64,000 nucleotides of DNA from Actinomadura graeca. GTDB taxonomy: Bacteria > Actinomycetota > Actinomycetes > Streptosporangiales > Streptosporangiaceae. The notes under the pieces were generated by a model. It did not search any database. It saw only the letters and a list, made by a program, of their open reading frames with translations, and was not told the origin of the DNA. Below, piece by piece: positions 51,308 to 60,714 of this stretch. Both the position numbers and the translations under genes were made by a program. The stretch is taken from NCBI RefSeq assembly GCF_019175365.1, contig NZ_CP059572.1, forward strand, positions 4,774,001-4,838,000, written 5' to 3'. The number at the start of each line of letters is the position of its first letter. Position 1 is the first letter of the stretch.

Positions 51308-53272
51308 TCAGTCCTCGGACTTGGCGCTGGGCAGCTTCTCGGAGATCAGGTCCATCACCGTGCTGTCCGCGAGGGTGGTGACGTCCCCGATGCTGCGGTT
51401 CTCGGCGACATCGCGCAGCAGCCGCCGCATGATCTTGCCGGAGCGCGTCTTGGGCAGCTCCGGCACGATCATGATCTGGCGGGGCTTGGCGATCGGGCCG
51501 AGCGTCCTCGCGACGTGGTCGCGCAGCTCCTTGAGGAAGTCCGCGCCCTCGACGTCGCCCGCGCTGCCGCGGGGGATGACGAACGCCACGATGGCCTGCC
51601 CGGTCAGCGGGTCGGTCGCGCCCACGACCGCCGCCTCCGCCACCTTCGGGTGCGAGACCAGCGCCGACTCCACCTCCGTGGTGGAGATGTTGTGCCCGGA
51701 CACCAGCATCACGTCGTCGACCCGGCCGAGCAGCCACAGATCGCCGTCGTCGTCCTTCTTGGCGCCGTCACCGGCGAAGTACAGGCCGTCGAACCGCGAC
51801 CAGTACGTCTTGACGTACCGCTCATCGTCGCCCCAGATGGTGCGGAGCATCGACGGCCACGGCTCCTTGACCACGAGGAACCCGCCGCCGCCGTCCGGCA
51901 CCGCGTTGCCCTGGTCGTCCACCACGTCCGCCACGATCCCCGGCAGCGGCCGCATCGCCGCACCCGGCTTCCCGGCCGTCACGCCCGGAAGCGGGCTGAT
52001 CATGATGCCGCCGGTCTCCGTCTGCCACCACGTGTCGACCACGGGGGCCTTGCCCCCGCCGATGTGCTCGCGGTACCAGACGTACGCCTCGGGGTTGATC
52101 GGCTCACCGACGCTCCCCAGAACGCGCAGGGACGACAGGTCGAACCGGGCGGGGATGTCGTCGCCCCACTTCATGAACGTGCGGATCGCCGTGGGCGCCG
52201 TATAGAAGATGGAGACCTTGTACTTCTGGATGAGTTCCCACCAGCGACCCTGGTGCGGCGTGTCCGGAGTGCCCTCGTACATTACGCTGGTGGCGCCGTT
52301 GGCGAGCGGCCCGTACACGATGTAGGAGTGGCCCGTCACCCACCCGATGTCGGCCGAGCACCAGTACACGTCCTTCTCGGGCTTCAGGTCGAACACCGCA
52401 TGGTGCGTGTAGGCGATCTGGGTCAGATACCCACCGGTGGTGTGCAGGATGCCCTTCGGCTTACCCGTCGTACCGGACGTGTAGAGGATGTACAGAGGGT
52501 GCTCCGAGTCCATGGGCTCGGCGGTGTGCTCCTCACTCTGCCGCTCCACCACGTCCTGCCACCACACGTCGCGCTCGTTCTCGGCGACCTCCTCGCCTGT
52601 GCGGCGCACGACGAGGACGTTCTCCACGGTCGGCGTCTGGGCGACGGCCTCGTCCACGGTCGGCTTCAGGGCGGACGGCTTGCCGCGCCTGTACCCGCCG
52701 TCGGCCGTGATGACGAGCTTGGCCTGCGCGTCATCGATGCGGGTGCGGAGCGCGTCCGCGGAGAAGCCGCCGAACACCACCGAGTGCGTCGCGCCGATGC
52801 GCGCGCACGCGAGCATCGAGATCGGCAGCTCGGGGATCATCGGCAGGTAGATCGCGACCCGGTCGCCCTTGCGGATGCCGAGCTCCAGCAGCGCGTTCGC
52901 CGCCTTGCCCACCTCCCGCTGCAGGTCGGCGTACGTGAGCGTCCGGGTGTCCCCCGGCTCGCCCTCCCAGTGGAAGGCGATCTTCGCGCCGCGGCCGGCC
53001 TCCACGTGCCGGTCCACGCAGTTGTAGGCGACGTTCAGCTCGCCGCCCACGAACCACTTGGCGAACGGCGGGTTGCTCCAGTCGAGGACCTCGTCCCAGC
53101 GCTTGGACCAAGTCAGCCGGTCCGCCTGCCGGGCCCAGAAGCCCAGACGATCTTCGGACGCCTCGTCGTACGCCTCGGCCTTGACGTTCGCCGACTCGGC
53201 GAGCTCGGCCGGAGGTGCGAAACGCCGCGTCTCCTGAAGGAGGTTCGACAGTGTCTCTTGGCTCTGGCTCAA
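51308..53272 (-). CDS. acs: Acetyl-CoA synthetase
   Basis: 654 residues, the usual length. AMP-forming ligase motifs: [11 protein letters not shown] (P-loop), [31 protein letters not shown] (hinge) and [11 protein letters not shown] with the acetylatable catalytic lysine. It makes acetyl-CoA from acetate, ATP and CoA. The start is TTG, supported by AAGGAG at six bases; no ATG is placed better. The upstream region is a 21-bp minisatellite that may separate the promoter from the gene on its right. Confidence 0.97.
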   Translation of the reverse strand: MSQSQETLSNLLQETRRFAPPAELAESANVKAEAYDEASEDRLGFWARQADRLTWSKRWDEVLDWSNPPFAKWFVGGELNVAYNCVDRHVEAGRGAKIAFHWEGEPGDTRTLTYADLQREVGKAANALLELGIRKGDRVAIYLPMIPELPISMLACARIGATHSVVFGGFSADALRTRIDDAQAKLVITADGGYRRGKPSALKPTVDEAVAQTPTVENVLVVRRTGEEVAENERDVWWQDVVERQSEEHTAEPMDSEHPLYILYTSGTTGKPKGILHTTGGYLTQIAYTHHAVFDLKPEKDVYWCSADIGWVTGHSYIVYGPLANGATSVMYEGTPDTPHQGRWWELIQKYKVSIFYTAPTAIRTFMKWGDDIPARFDLSSLRVLGSVGEPINPEAYVWYREHIGGGKAPVVDTWWQTETGGIMISPLPGVTAGKPGAAMRPLPGIVADVVDDQGNAVPDGGGGFLVVKEPWPSMLRTIWGDDERYVKTYWSRFDGLYFAGDGAKKDDDGDLWLLGRVDDVMLVSGHNISTTEVESALVSHPKVAEAAVVGATDPLTGQAIVAFVIPRGSAGDVEGADFLKELRDHVARTLGPIAKPRQIMIVPELPKTRSGKIMRRLLRDVAENRSIGDVTTLADSTVMDLISEKLPSAKSED

Positions 53273-53440
53273 CGCGTGCTCCTTGCTAGCTGACGGGGGT
53301 CGCCCGGTGTGCCCACTCCACCAGGAAAGGTCACGCCCGCACAAGACCGCTTCCCACGTGTTGAGCAGGAACGCACCCAGCGCTCATGGCTCCTGACGAT
53401 GCTATGTGATGCTCCGCACAGGCCCCCGTCCCGGTATGCA

Positions 53441-53760
53441 AGACGCCCCCGCACCGCCCGCTCTGGCGCCCCGCACCGCCCGATCCGGCGCCCGCACCAC
53501 CCGGTCTGGGCGCGCGCGCAGCCCCGGCCAGGCACCCGCACCGCCCGGCCAGGCACCCGCGTCGCCCGTCCTGGCGCCCGCACAGCTCGGCCTGGCGCCC
53601 GCACCGCCCGTCCTGGCGCCCGCACCGCCCGTCCTGGCGTCCGCACCGCCCGTCCTGGCGTCCGCACCGCCCGTCCTGGCGTCCGCACCGCCCGTCCTGG
53701 CGTCCGCATCGCCCGGTCGGGCCGCGCGTCGCCCAGTCGGGCCCCTGCGCCGCCCAGTCC
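53441..53760. repeat. 21-bp tandem repeat array (minisatellite)
   Basis: The unit CTGGCGTCCGCACCGCCCGTC and its one- to four-base variants recur every 21 bp. At least nine units run from 53529 to 53717, with four consecutive exact copies between 53634 and 53717 and decayed units on both sides. Because 21 is a multiple of three, all frames are open and code for heptapeptide repeats, but no start signal or conserved protein is evident. It lies between divergent acs and the Fic-like gene. Confidence 0.85.
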
Positions 53761-53787
53761 GGCGCGGCGACCGCATAGGGTCGGGCC

Positions 53788-54579
53788 GTGACCGATGCCT
53801 TTGCCGATGTGGCGAACCTCCCCGGCGTGGCGGATGCCGTCGCCAGCGCGCGCGCCGCCGTGGACCGCCTGCTGGGCCACCGCGTCCTGCGGCGGCGGAG
53901 CGCTGAGGTTTCCACCGAGTCCGCCCTACGCGGCGCCAGGGCGTCAGCCGTCCTCGAAGGCTCTCCGGTCACTCTGGACGCCCTGCGAGTCAGCGACCCC
54001 CCGGCCGACCCCGTCGTGCAGGGGGCGCTGCGGGTGTCGGCCGAACTGGGCGCCCTGTCCGAGACATGGCGGCAGGCGCCCCGGCAGGTTCTCGCACGCC
54101 TTTACGTCCTCGCGGCAGCGGACGCCATCGAGACTGAGGAACTCGGCCGTCCGCGCATGGACGACCGTCCTGTGAAGGACATCCTCGGGCTGGGCGAACC
54201 GCCGTCCCCAGCCGAGGTGGCGACACGACTGGACGCTCTTAGCGGGCTCCTGACCCGCCCCACCAAGGCCCCGGCGCTCGTCGTCGCCGCCATCGTGCAC
54301 GGGGAACTGCTGGCGCTGCGTCCGTTCGGCTGGGGAGACGGCATCGTCGCCCGTGCCGCCCAGCGTGTCACCCTTGTCTCCCGTGGGCTCGACCCCAAAT
54401 CCTTGACCGCCCCTGAAGTCGGCCACGCCGAACTCGCCGGAGAGTACGCCGAGGCGATCCGCGGCTACGCGTCCGGCACGTCCGAGGGCGTGGCCGCCTG
54501 GATCGCCCATTGCGCCGCCGCCACCGCCGCTGCGGCCCGCGATTCGCAGGCGATCTGTGAGGCGTTCCTCCGGGGCTGA
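53788..54579 (+). CDS. Fic-like protein with degenerate active-site motif
   Basis: 263 residues, all helical. RGARASAVLEGSPVTLDAL near 48-66 resembles the inhibitory helix/loop region of Fic proteins. HGELLALRPFGWGDGIVARAAQR near 170-192 aligns with the Fic core HPFxxGNGRxxR, except that the catalytic His is replaced by Arg and GNGR reads GDGI. It is therefore probably not an AMP transferase. The GTG start has no ribosome site and follows TAGGGT by a few bases, so it may be leaderless. Similar proteins stand next to acs in other actinomycetes. Confidence 0.72.
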   Translation: MTDAFADVANLPGVADAVASARAAVDRLLGHRVLRRRSAEVSTESALRGARASAVLEGSPVTLDALRVSDPPADPVVQGALRVSAELGALSETWRQAPRQVLARLYVLAAADAIETEELGRPRMDDRPVKDILGLGEPPSPAEVATRLDALSGLLTRPTKAPALVVAAIVHGELLALRPFGWGDGIVARAAQRVTLVSRGLDPKSLTAPEVGHAELAGEYAEAIRGYASGTSEGVAAWIAHCAAATAAAARDSQAICEAFLRG

Positions 54580-54614
54580 GGTCGTCTGTCGGTGGGATGC
54601 GTCATGGTGAGGCC

Positions 54615-55232
54615 ATGGCAGATCGCAAGCACGCGCGTCCTGCGGCGCCCACGGACACCACCGTCTCTTCCGCCGACTGGGACTCCCGTGATCTGACGGG
54701 TGAGCAGCACGAACGCGTGCTGTTCGTGGACGTGGACATGACCGAGGCCGGTGGCGTCGGGGCGGTGTTCACCGACTGCACGTTCCGCGGCGTCCGCTTC
54801 AACGCGTCGACGCACACCGACTCCGCGTTCGTGAACTGCACCTTCGTCCGCTGCCGTCTCTTCGACGCGACGTTCAGCGGCTGCAAGCTCGTCGGCAGCA
54901 TGTTCGACGGCTGCACCTACGATCTGCTGAAGGTCAAAGGCGGCGACTGGTCGTTCACCGGCCTTCCCGGAGCGGACCTGCGCCGGGCCTCGTTCGAGGA
55001 CGTCCGCATGCGCGAGGCCGATCTCACCGGCGCCCAGTGCGCCGGAGCCACGATCCGTGGTGTCGACCTGTCGGGCGCATGGTTGCATAAGGCGGACCTC
55101 ACGCGATGCGACCTCCGCGGAAGTGACCTTTCCGCCATCGATCCACTGACCGTCGAACTGAGACAAGCGGTGATCGATCCGTTCCAGGCCGTCGTGATAG
55201 CCACCGCGCTGGGTTTGGACGTACGCGACTGA
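54615..55232 (+). CDS. Pentapeptide repeat protein
   Basis: 205 residues. From about residue 45 on, A(D/N)LxX-type pentapeptides recur: VFTDCTFRGVRFNAS, SAFVNCTFVRCRLFDATFSGC, GADLRRASFEDVRMREADLTGA, and so on. This predicts a right-handed quadrilateral beta-helix. It is related to QnrB/MfpA-like folds but with no evidence for gyrase binding. The ATG at 54615 is preferred over one six codons earlier. It follows the Fic-like gene by 35 bp. Confidence 0.9.
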   Translation: MADRKHARPAAPTDTTVSSADWDSRDLTGEQHERVLFVDVDMTEAGGVGAVFTDCTFRGVRFNASTHTDSAFVNCTFVRCRLFDATFSGCKLVGSMFDGCTYDLLKVKGGDWSFTGLPGADLRRASFEDVRMREADLTGAQCAGATIRGVDLSGAWLHKADLTRCDLRGSDLSAIDPLTVELRQAVIDPFQAVVIATALGLDVRD

Positions 55233-55240
55233 CATAGCGA

Positions 55241-55265
55241 ACGGCGTCCCTCTACGAGACGCCGT
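55241..55265 (+). terminator. Terminator after the pentapeptide gene
   Basis: ACGGCGTC and GACGCCGT form an 8-bp perfect stem around a 9-nt loop, beginning 8 bp after the stop codon. Confidence 0.7.
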
Positions 55266-55959
55266 CGCCAGTCACGTCACACCGGGTTACCAAGCGTGCA
55301 CCTCGTATTCGTCGGAGCGGGTCAAGCCCGTCTCGACGCGCCTCCCGCGGCTGGTCGCGCGTGGGTGCCCGGCTGCCGTGCTCGGACACATGGTCCGTAT
55401 GTTCTGTCTACGCCTCGTTTGTCCGGATGACAACCCCCCATTGGCAAAACCGATGCGGCAATGCGGGGCGCCGCCGGACGATCCCGCCGCTGGTCATGGC
55501 GTCAAAGTAGCGCGGAATGCACCATTCCGGACTAAGCGCGGCCACCACCCCGATCGGGGATACCGATCACGCACTGTGATCATTTCTTTTTGGTGGCGAC
55601 CCGGAAAGATCTTTAGTTCTGCTGTACGCTCCGACTTCCGTCCCGTTGCGCAAGACCGGATCGGACGGGGGCGCCGCCGCGCCTCCGGGCGGGGCGGGTT
55701 CGTCCGCAGCAGATGAGAAAAAACAGTGCAGCCAGGGCGAGTTTGCGGCTCGACGGAACTCGCGACGATCGGGCAGCATATGTTGTATCCACCTAGACTG
55801 GAGACGGCGAGTTTGCCTCTTCTATAGATCGAACTTGCGTACGCCCAGCCCGATCTCCTCTGAGACTTTCTTGGGAAAACGGGCCGGCTCTACCCCCCCG
55901 GAGCCGGACCGTTCTGGCGACCCCCGCTCTCCCCCCCGGCGGGGGTCGCCCAGCCGTGA
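55266..55959. other. Long intergenic region before the Tad locus
   Basis: About 690 bp, AT-richer between 55380 and 55660 and again around 55740-55880. Open frames lack ribosome sites. It probably contains the promoter of the Tad operon. No tRNA or conserved RNA was recognised. Confidence 0.5.
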
Positions 55960-56023
55960 CGCGGCCGGGCGGTGGCACTGCCACCGCCCGGCCGCGAAAA
56001 CCTGGCGGGGGAGGTTATCCACA
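55960..56023. promoter_or_regulatory. 37-bp perfect palindrome followed by TTATCCACA
   Basis: At 55960-55996 an 18-bp arm (CGCGGCCGGGCGGTGGCA) is mirrored exactly around one base, followed by AAAA. It could be a terminator/attenuator hairpin or a protein site. At 56015-56023 the nonamer TTATCCACA, identical to the E. coli DnaA box, occurs 74 bp before ssd. The same nonamer recurs at 62522-62530 before the pilin gene. Confidence 0.6.
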
Positions 56024-56096
56024 GTTGGCGGGACCCCTTCCAGTCGCCGGTGGCGGGGTCGCAAGGTGGAGTCCTCCGGAGGATGAGGGGGATCCG

Positions 56097-57176
56097 ATGA
56101 ACCTTGCCGCGCTGATCGTCACGAGTGACCCTGCCCTGGCCGACGACCTGCTCCGCCTGGCGGCGGCCGCCGACGCCCACGCCGATGTCGCCCACGGAAC
56201 CGACGAGGCGAGGACCGCCTGGACCTGGCCCGCCCTCGTTCTCGTGGGAGCCGACGTGGCGGAGGAAGTGGCATCGGCGGCCCTTCAGCGCCGCCAAGGC
56301 GTCGTCCTGGTCACGAGCGCGGACGCCACCCCGGAGACCTACCGCAAGGCGGTCGAGGTCGGTGCCCAGGACGTCGCGATCCTGCCCGACCACGAGGACT
56401 GGCTGATCAACGCCTTCGCCGCCGCGGCCGAACCCGACGGCAACCTCGGCGCGACGGTCTGCGTCGTCGGCTCACGCGGCGGCGCCGGGGCCAGCGCCTT
56501 CGCCGCCGCCTTCGGGCTGAGCGCCGCGGGCACGGGCCTGCGCACGCTGCTCGTCGACGCCGACCCTTTCGGCGGCGGAATCGACCTGCTGCTCGGGCTG
56601 GAAGGCCACGAGGGCGTCCGCTGGCACGATTTGGCGGAGCGGCGCGGCCGCCTCAACCCCGTCGGCCTCCGCGATTCCCTTCCCCACACCGGGGACCTGT
56701 CCGTCCTGTCCTGGCGCCGTGGCGAGCCCGTACCCGTCACCCAAGAGGCGACCCTCACCCTCCTCGACGCCGCCGTACGCGGTTTCGACCTGGTTGTCGC
56801 GGACGTCCCGCGCTACCCGGGCGACATGGGTCGCGCCGCCCTCCGCGCCGCCGATGTCACCTACCTGCTCGTCCCGGCCGAGGTCCGCGCAACCGTGGCC
56901 GCCGACGGCCTCGCGACGGCCCTCCGCCGTGACACCGCCGACCTCCGCGTCATCGTCCAAGGCCCGGCTCCAGGCGGGCTGACATCCGAGATGGTCGCCC
57001 AAGCCCTGGACGTCCGGCTCGCCGGGACCTTCGAACGCGACCGCCGGTTCCCCACCGCCATGGATGAGGGCACCCTCCCGCGAGTGTCCCGCCGAGGTCC
57101 CCTGGCCGACCTCTGCGCCCACATCCTCGCCGACCTCTCCCTGCAGCCCCACGCCTACCGGGAGGAGGCCGCGTGA
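56097..57176 (+). CDS. ssd: Septum-site-determining protein Ssd / CpaE-TadZ-like
   Basis: 359 residues. An N-terminal receiver-like domain without phospho-acceptor (about 1-115) is followed by a MinD/ParA-type ATPase domain with deviant P-loop VVGSRGGAGASAFAAAFG near 123-140 and LLVDADPFGGGIDLLLGLE. In Tad systems CpaE/TadZ places the pilus machine at the pole. In actinobacteria the homologue Ssd also affects septum placement. GGGGGA precedes the ATG. It heads the Tad gene run. Confidence 0.9.
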   Translation: MNLAALIVTSDPALADDLLRLAAAADAHADVAHGTDEARTAWTWPALVLVGADVAEEVASAALQRRQGVVLVTSADATPETYRKAVEVGAQDVAILPDHEDWLINAFAAAAEPDGNLGATVCVVGSRGGAGASAFAAAFGLSAAGTGLRTLLVDADPFGGGIDLLLGLEGHEGVRWHDLAERRGRLNPVGLRDSLPHTGDLSVLSWRRGEPVPVTQEATLTLLDAAVRGFDLVVADVPRYPGDMGRAALRAADVTYLLVPAEVRATVAADGLATALRRDTADLRVIVQGPAPGGLTSEMVAQALDVRLAGTFERDRRFPTAMDEGTLPRVSRRGPLADLCAHILADLSLQPHAYREEAA

Positions 57177-58195
57177 TGCCCAACAGCGCCACCCCAGCCC
57201 CCTCTCCACAACACTCACCCCACCTCCAGAAGGCGATTCCAGGAGCCAACCCCGCCGCCCCCAAGGGACCCCCGTCCCAAGCCGCACACCCCAACTCGCA
57301 CACCACCACCCACAAAACCGGGGCCACCCCACCCCCGGAGCTCCGTCGCTACCACCCCCGGCCCTCCGGCCCTGCCGCCCCGGACATCCACAGGGGCCAA
57401 GTCGTGTCCCCTTGGCCCCTACCGCCCGCCGCCGGTCCATCCCGAAGCCAGCGTCCTCTACCTCAGGACTCACACCCCGAGAGCCGGACGCGCATCAATC
57501 GCGCAACCGCCGTCCTCTCGCTCAGGAAGCCCCCGCCTTCGCAGCCTCGGACATCCCTTGAGCCGCAGCCGCTGCTACCACGCCGCAGAGTCCGGGCCCT
57601 CCCAGGCCAGACGTCCACTGCCCTCCGAGGCTGGCGTCGCTCTTCTTCGAGGTCCTACACACCCCGGCGTCGGACATGGAGCGAGCTCGCAGCCAGCGCT
57701 CCGCTCAAGGCGTGCCCCTATCAAGTGAGTTTCCAGCGAGGCCGCTCCCACCCTGCCGCGACAACCGGGTCCTCCGAGATCGGACACCCAACGCACTCCG
57801 AACCTGGCTCACGCTCCTCAAGTTCCATGCTTCCCGGCACCGCACACACGCACCGAACCGGCAACCAGTGCCCTCCTTCAGGCATGCATTGCCCTACCGG
57901 GTTCGACCTCCCGAGCGGACGGGGCAGCACCATGCCGCACGATGCAGCCCCTTTCACACCTGGACGTTCACCGCCCTCGAAGCCAGCACCTTCCGCCCTC
58001 AAGGGCGCCAGCCATCGCCGGATATGCATCGACCCGCAATCACCGCTCCTTTCCCAGGCTTCAGATCCTCGCGAACGAGTCCTCCACCAGCTTCGCAGGC
58101 TCATGAGTGACGGCCAGCCACGCCCGGCCAACGCCTCCTACCTGCGGCAAGAGGGGCAATTCGGACCGCGACCTATGCCACAACTGGAGGTGTGA
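57173..58195 (+). CDS. Proline/serine/arginine-rich open frame between ssd and tadA (doubtful gene)
   Basis: 340 codons open, starting ATG/GTG over the ssd stop and ending 1 bp before the tadA ATG. Composition is extreme: mostly Pro, Ser, Arg, His and Thr with no hydrophobic core, no domain and no membrane segment. Third codon positions are much less GC-biased than in the neighbours, with many CCT, TCA and CGA codons, so real coding is questionable. Words like GCCCTC-N2-AGGC recur irregularly. In relatives ssd and tadA are normally adjacent; here 1 kb of low-complexity DNA has been inserted or has expanded. Alternatives are a disordered protein, or a non-coding insert that happens to stay open. 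Confidence 0.3.
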   Translation: MMPNSATPAPSPQHSPHLQKAIPGANPAAPKGPPSQAAHPNSHTTTHKTGATPPPELRRYHPRPSGPAAPDIHRGQVVSPWPLPPAAGPSRSQRPLPQDSHPESRTRINRATAVLSLRKPPPSQPRTSLEPQPLLPRRRVRALPGQTSTALRGWRRSSSRSYTPRRRTWSELAASAPLKACPYQVSFQRGRSHPAATTGSSEIGHPTHSEPGSRSSSSMLPGTAHTHRTGNQCPPSGMHCPTGFDLPSGRGSTMPHDAAPFTPGRSPPSKPAPSALKGASHRRICIDPQSPLLSQASDPRERVLHQLRRLMSDGQPRPANASYLRQEGQFGPRPMPQLEV

Positions 58196-58196
58196 A

Positions 58197-59357
58197 ATGA
58201 CAAAGCTCTCCGATGCCGTGCGCGGCCGTCTCGCGGACAAGGGAGACGAACCCACCGCCGGACGGGTCGCGGCGGCTCTGCGCGCCGAGGAGCGCCTGCT
58301 CGGGGACCGTGAAATCCTGTCGTTAACCGATGAACTGCGTGCCGAGTTCGTCGGAGCAGGCCCGCTGGAACCGCTGTTGCGCTCCCCGGACGTCACGGAC
58401 GTCCTCGTGAACGGGCCTCACGAAGTCTGGGTGGACGCAGGGGCCGGCCTCGTCCGCACCTCTCTGCGTTTTCAGGACGAAGCCACGCTTCGCCGCCTCG
58501 CCCAACGACTCACAGCAGCCGCCGGGCGCCGCCTCGACGACGCTTCGCCCTATGCCGACGCGCGGCTTCCAGGCGGAGTGCGCCTGCACGCCGTCCTTCC
58601 ACCGGTCGCGGCGAGCGGTACCTGTCTCTCCCTGCGACTTCCTCGGCGCCGCGCCTTCACCCTCGACGAACTGATCCGGACAGGCACTGTTCCGCCGGAA
58701 GGCGCGACCCTGCTCTCAGCCCTCATCGAGACCCGCGCGGCGTTCCTCATCACGGGCGGGACGGGCACCGGCAAGACCACGCTTCTCAGCAGCCTTCTCA
58801 GTCTGGCCGATCCGGCCGAACGACTCCTTCTAGTGGAGGACTCCGCTGAACTGAGACCAGACCACCCCCACGTGGTCCGTCTGGAGGCACGTCCGCCGAA
58901 CGTCGAAGGTGCAGGAGGCGTCACCCTGAACGACCTCGTCCGTCAAGCCCTCCGCATGCGACCCGATCGTTTGGTCGTCGGAGAGGTGCGCGGTCAGGAG
59001 GTGGTCGTTCTCCTGCAGGCGCTCAACACGGGCCACGAAGGGGGTTGCGGAACACTCCACGCCAACACCGCCGCAGACGTCCCGGCCCGGCTGGAGGCCC
59101 TGGCCTGCGCCGCCGGGCTCAGTCGCGAGGCGGTGCACAGCCAACTCGCCGCCGCTCTGGACATCGTCGTCCACCTCGTCCGCGAACCGGCGGGCGGCCG
59201 CCGACGCGTAGCCGAGATCTGCCTCCTCCGCCGCGCCGCCGACGGCTTGGTCGGCGTAGTCCCCGCTGTCACGTTCACCGCAAACGGCGAGCTGATCGCC
59301 GCGACAGGAGCACAAGCTCTCGCGACCCGGCTGTCAGGCCGGTGGAGCCCATCATGA
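58197..59357 (+). CDS. tadA: TadA/CpaF family secretion ATPase
   Basis: 386 residues. The N-terminal domain (VGAGPLEPLLRSPDVTDVLVNGP near 52-74) is followed by the ATPase core: Walker A GGTGTGKTT at 187-195, the Asp box near LLLVEDSAELR, Walker B RLVVGEVRG and the His box GCGTLHANT. It powers assembly of the pilus or secretion pseudopilus from the cytoplasm. GGAGG sits six bases before the ATG. Confidence 0.96.
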   Translation: MTKLSDAVRGRLADKGDEPTAGRVAAALRAEERLLGDREILSLTDELRAEFVGAGPLEPLLRSPDVTDVLVNGPHEVWVDAGAGLVRTSLRFQDEATLRRLAQRLTAAAGRRLDDASPYADARLPGGVRLHAVLPPVAASGTCLSLRLPRRRAFTLDELIRTGTVPPEGATLLSALIETRAAFLITGGTGTGKTTLLSSLLSLADPAERLLLVEDSAELRPDHPHVVRLEARPPNVEGAGGVTLNDLVRQALRMRPDRLVVGEVRGQEVVVLLQALNTGHEGGCGTLHANTAADVPARLEALACAAGLSREAVHSQLAAALDIVVHLVREPAGGRRRVAEICLLRRAADGLVGVVPAVTFTANGELIAATGAQALATRLSGRWSPS

Positions 59358-60157
59358 TCGACGCGACGGGCCTGGCGGCACTGTTCTCCTCGGCGGCTGT
59401 CTGGACGCTGCTGACCCCGTCCCGCACCGCCCAGCGCCTTGACCGCCTGTTCGCTCCCACGCGACCACCGGCGACGACCAAGTTCACGACCTTGATCGAG
59501 GATTTCAAGGAGCGCAGGAGCCGCCCCCACCGGTGGCGCACCGCGGTGATCGAACTCTGCGACGGCATGGCGGCCGAGCTCGCCGCCGGCCGTACACCAC
59601 ACGAAGCCTTCAGGAACTCCGCAACCGTCCTCGACCCGTACATATCCACAACACTTCTCAAGACCCCGCGATCCCCACCAGAAGCGGAAATCCCCTCCTA
59701 CCTGGATGCCCTTGCTGGAACGCCAGGCGCTGAAGGGCTCCGCCTCCTGGCGGCCTGCTGGCGCATCGGCTCCGAACGCGGCGGCACCTTGGCCACCGTC
59801 CTGGACGGACTGGCCGCCGCTCTCCGCGACGAGGAGGCCCAGCGCCAAGATGTGGCCGTCCAACTGGCCGGTCCGCGCGCCACCGCACGGCTCCTGGCAG
59901 CCCTGCCTCTAGTGGGAGTCGCAATGGCCGCTGCTCTCGGCGCGCATCCGGTGGCCTTCCTCTGCGGCTCCCTCCCCGGCCTGGCCTGCTTGATCGCAGG
60001 CGTAGGGCTCAACGCGACGGGCCTCTGGTGGACCCGCCACCTCGCCAGATCGGCCGAAGCTCCCACCCATCCTCAACGAAGGCGAAGCACATGCAGCCAG
60101 TCCTGCCCCCAACCCTGGGCCACAGACCACAATCCCAACCCGCTGACCGCCCCATGA
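59354..60157 (+). CDS. tadB: TadB-like type II secretion F-domain membrane protein
   Basis: 267 residues. ATGA overlap with tadA. The T2SSF domain (VIELCDGMAAELAAGRTPHEAF near 65-86, LRLLAACWRIGSERGGTLATVLDGLA near 135-160) is followed by two membrane helices (LLAALPLVGVAMAAALGA and FLCGSLPGLACLIAGVGLNATGLW). The last ~26 residues read into the first copy of the downstream 82-bp repeat and look non-native, so the original stop may have been lost. Confidence 0.9.
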   Translation: MIDATGLAALFSSAAVWTLLTPSRTAQRLDRLFAPTRPPATTKFTTLIEDFKERRSRPHRWRTAVIELCDGMAAELAAGRTPHEAFRNSATVLDPYISTTLLKTPRSPPEAEIPSYLDALAGTPGAEGLRLLAACWRIGSERGGTLATVLDGLAAALRDEEAQRQDVAVQLAGPRATARLLAALPLVGVAMAAALGAHPVAFLCGSLPGLACLIAGVGLNATGLWWTRHLARSAEAPTHPQRRRSTCSQSCPQPWATDHNPNPLTAP

Positions 60158-60714
60158 GAGAGCGCACCCACGAGACGTGTCCTGTGGTCGAGTGTCCGCC
60201 GCCATGTTCGTTGATTCAGCCTGCTGACCGCCCTCCATAGCGAGCGCACCGACGAAACCGGTCCTGTGGCCGAGTGTCTGCCGCCGAGTTCGTCAATCCA
60301 CCTACTGACCGCCCTCGACAGAGGACGCAGCCGCAGACTTGTCGTGTGTCCGAGTCCGCGCCGTCGAACTCGTCAACTTCCACCTGTTGACCGGCCCCCA
60401 TAGGGAGCGCGCCGACGATACGTGTCTGTGGCTGAGTGCGCGCCGCCGAGTTCGTCAACCCCAACCTGTTGTACCGCCTTCCATAAAGGACGCACCCACA
60501 AGACGTGGCCTGTGACTGATTGTCTGCCGCCGAGGTCGTCGATCCGACCCGCTGACCGCCCTCTGTGGAGAGCAAAGCCGCAAGGCGTGGCCTGTGATCG
60601 AGTATCCGCTACCGAGTTCGTCAATCCACCTGCTGACCGCCGTTGAGAGGACGCACCACAAGACTTGTTGTGTGGCCGAGTGTCCGCCGCCGAGTGCCTC
60701 GGTGTGAAAGGAGG
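60143..60714. repeat. Seven degenerate tandem repeats of ~82 bp
   Basis: Units start at 60143, 60224, 60305, 60387, 60469, 60552 and 60633 (spacing 81-83 bp). Each begins CTGACCGCC or a close variant and contains CTGTGGCCGAGTGTC and CCGCCGAGTTCGTCAA. Copies differ from one another by roughly 15-30 per cent. The unit length is not a multiple of three, so the array is not a coding repeat. It lies between tadB and tadC. Confidence 0.85.

Noticed and set aside
53269..53972. Protein genes over the 21-bp repeats
   Set aside because: Every frame is open only because the unit is a multiple of three; no start signals or conserved ends.
60143..60714. CRISPR array
   Set aside because: The repeats are long, degenerate and contiguous; there are no unique spacers between short identical repeats and no cas genes.
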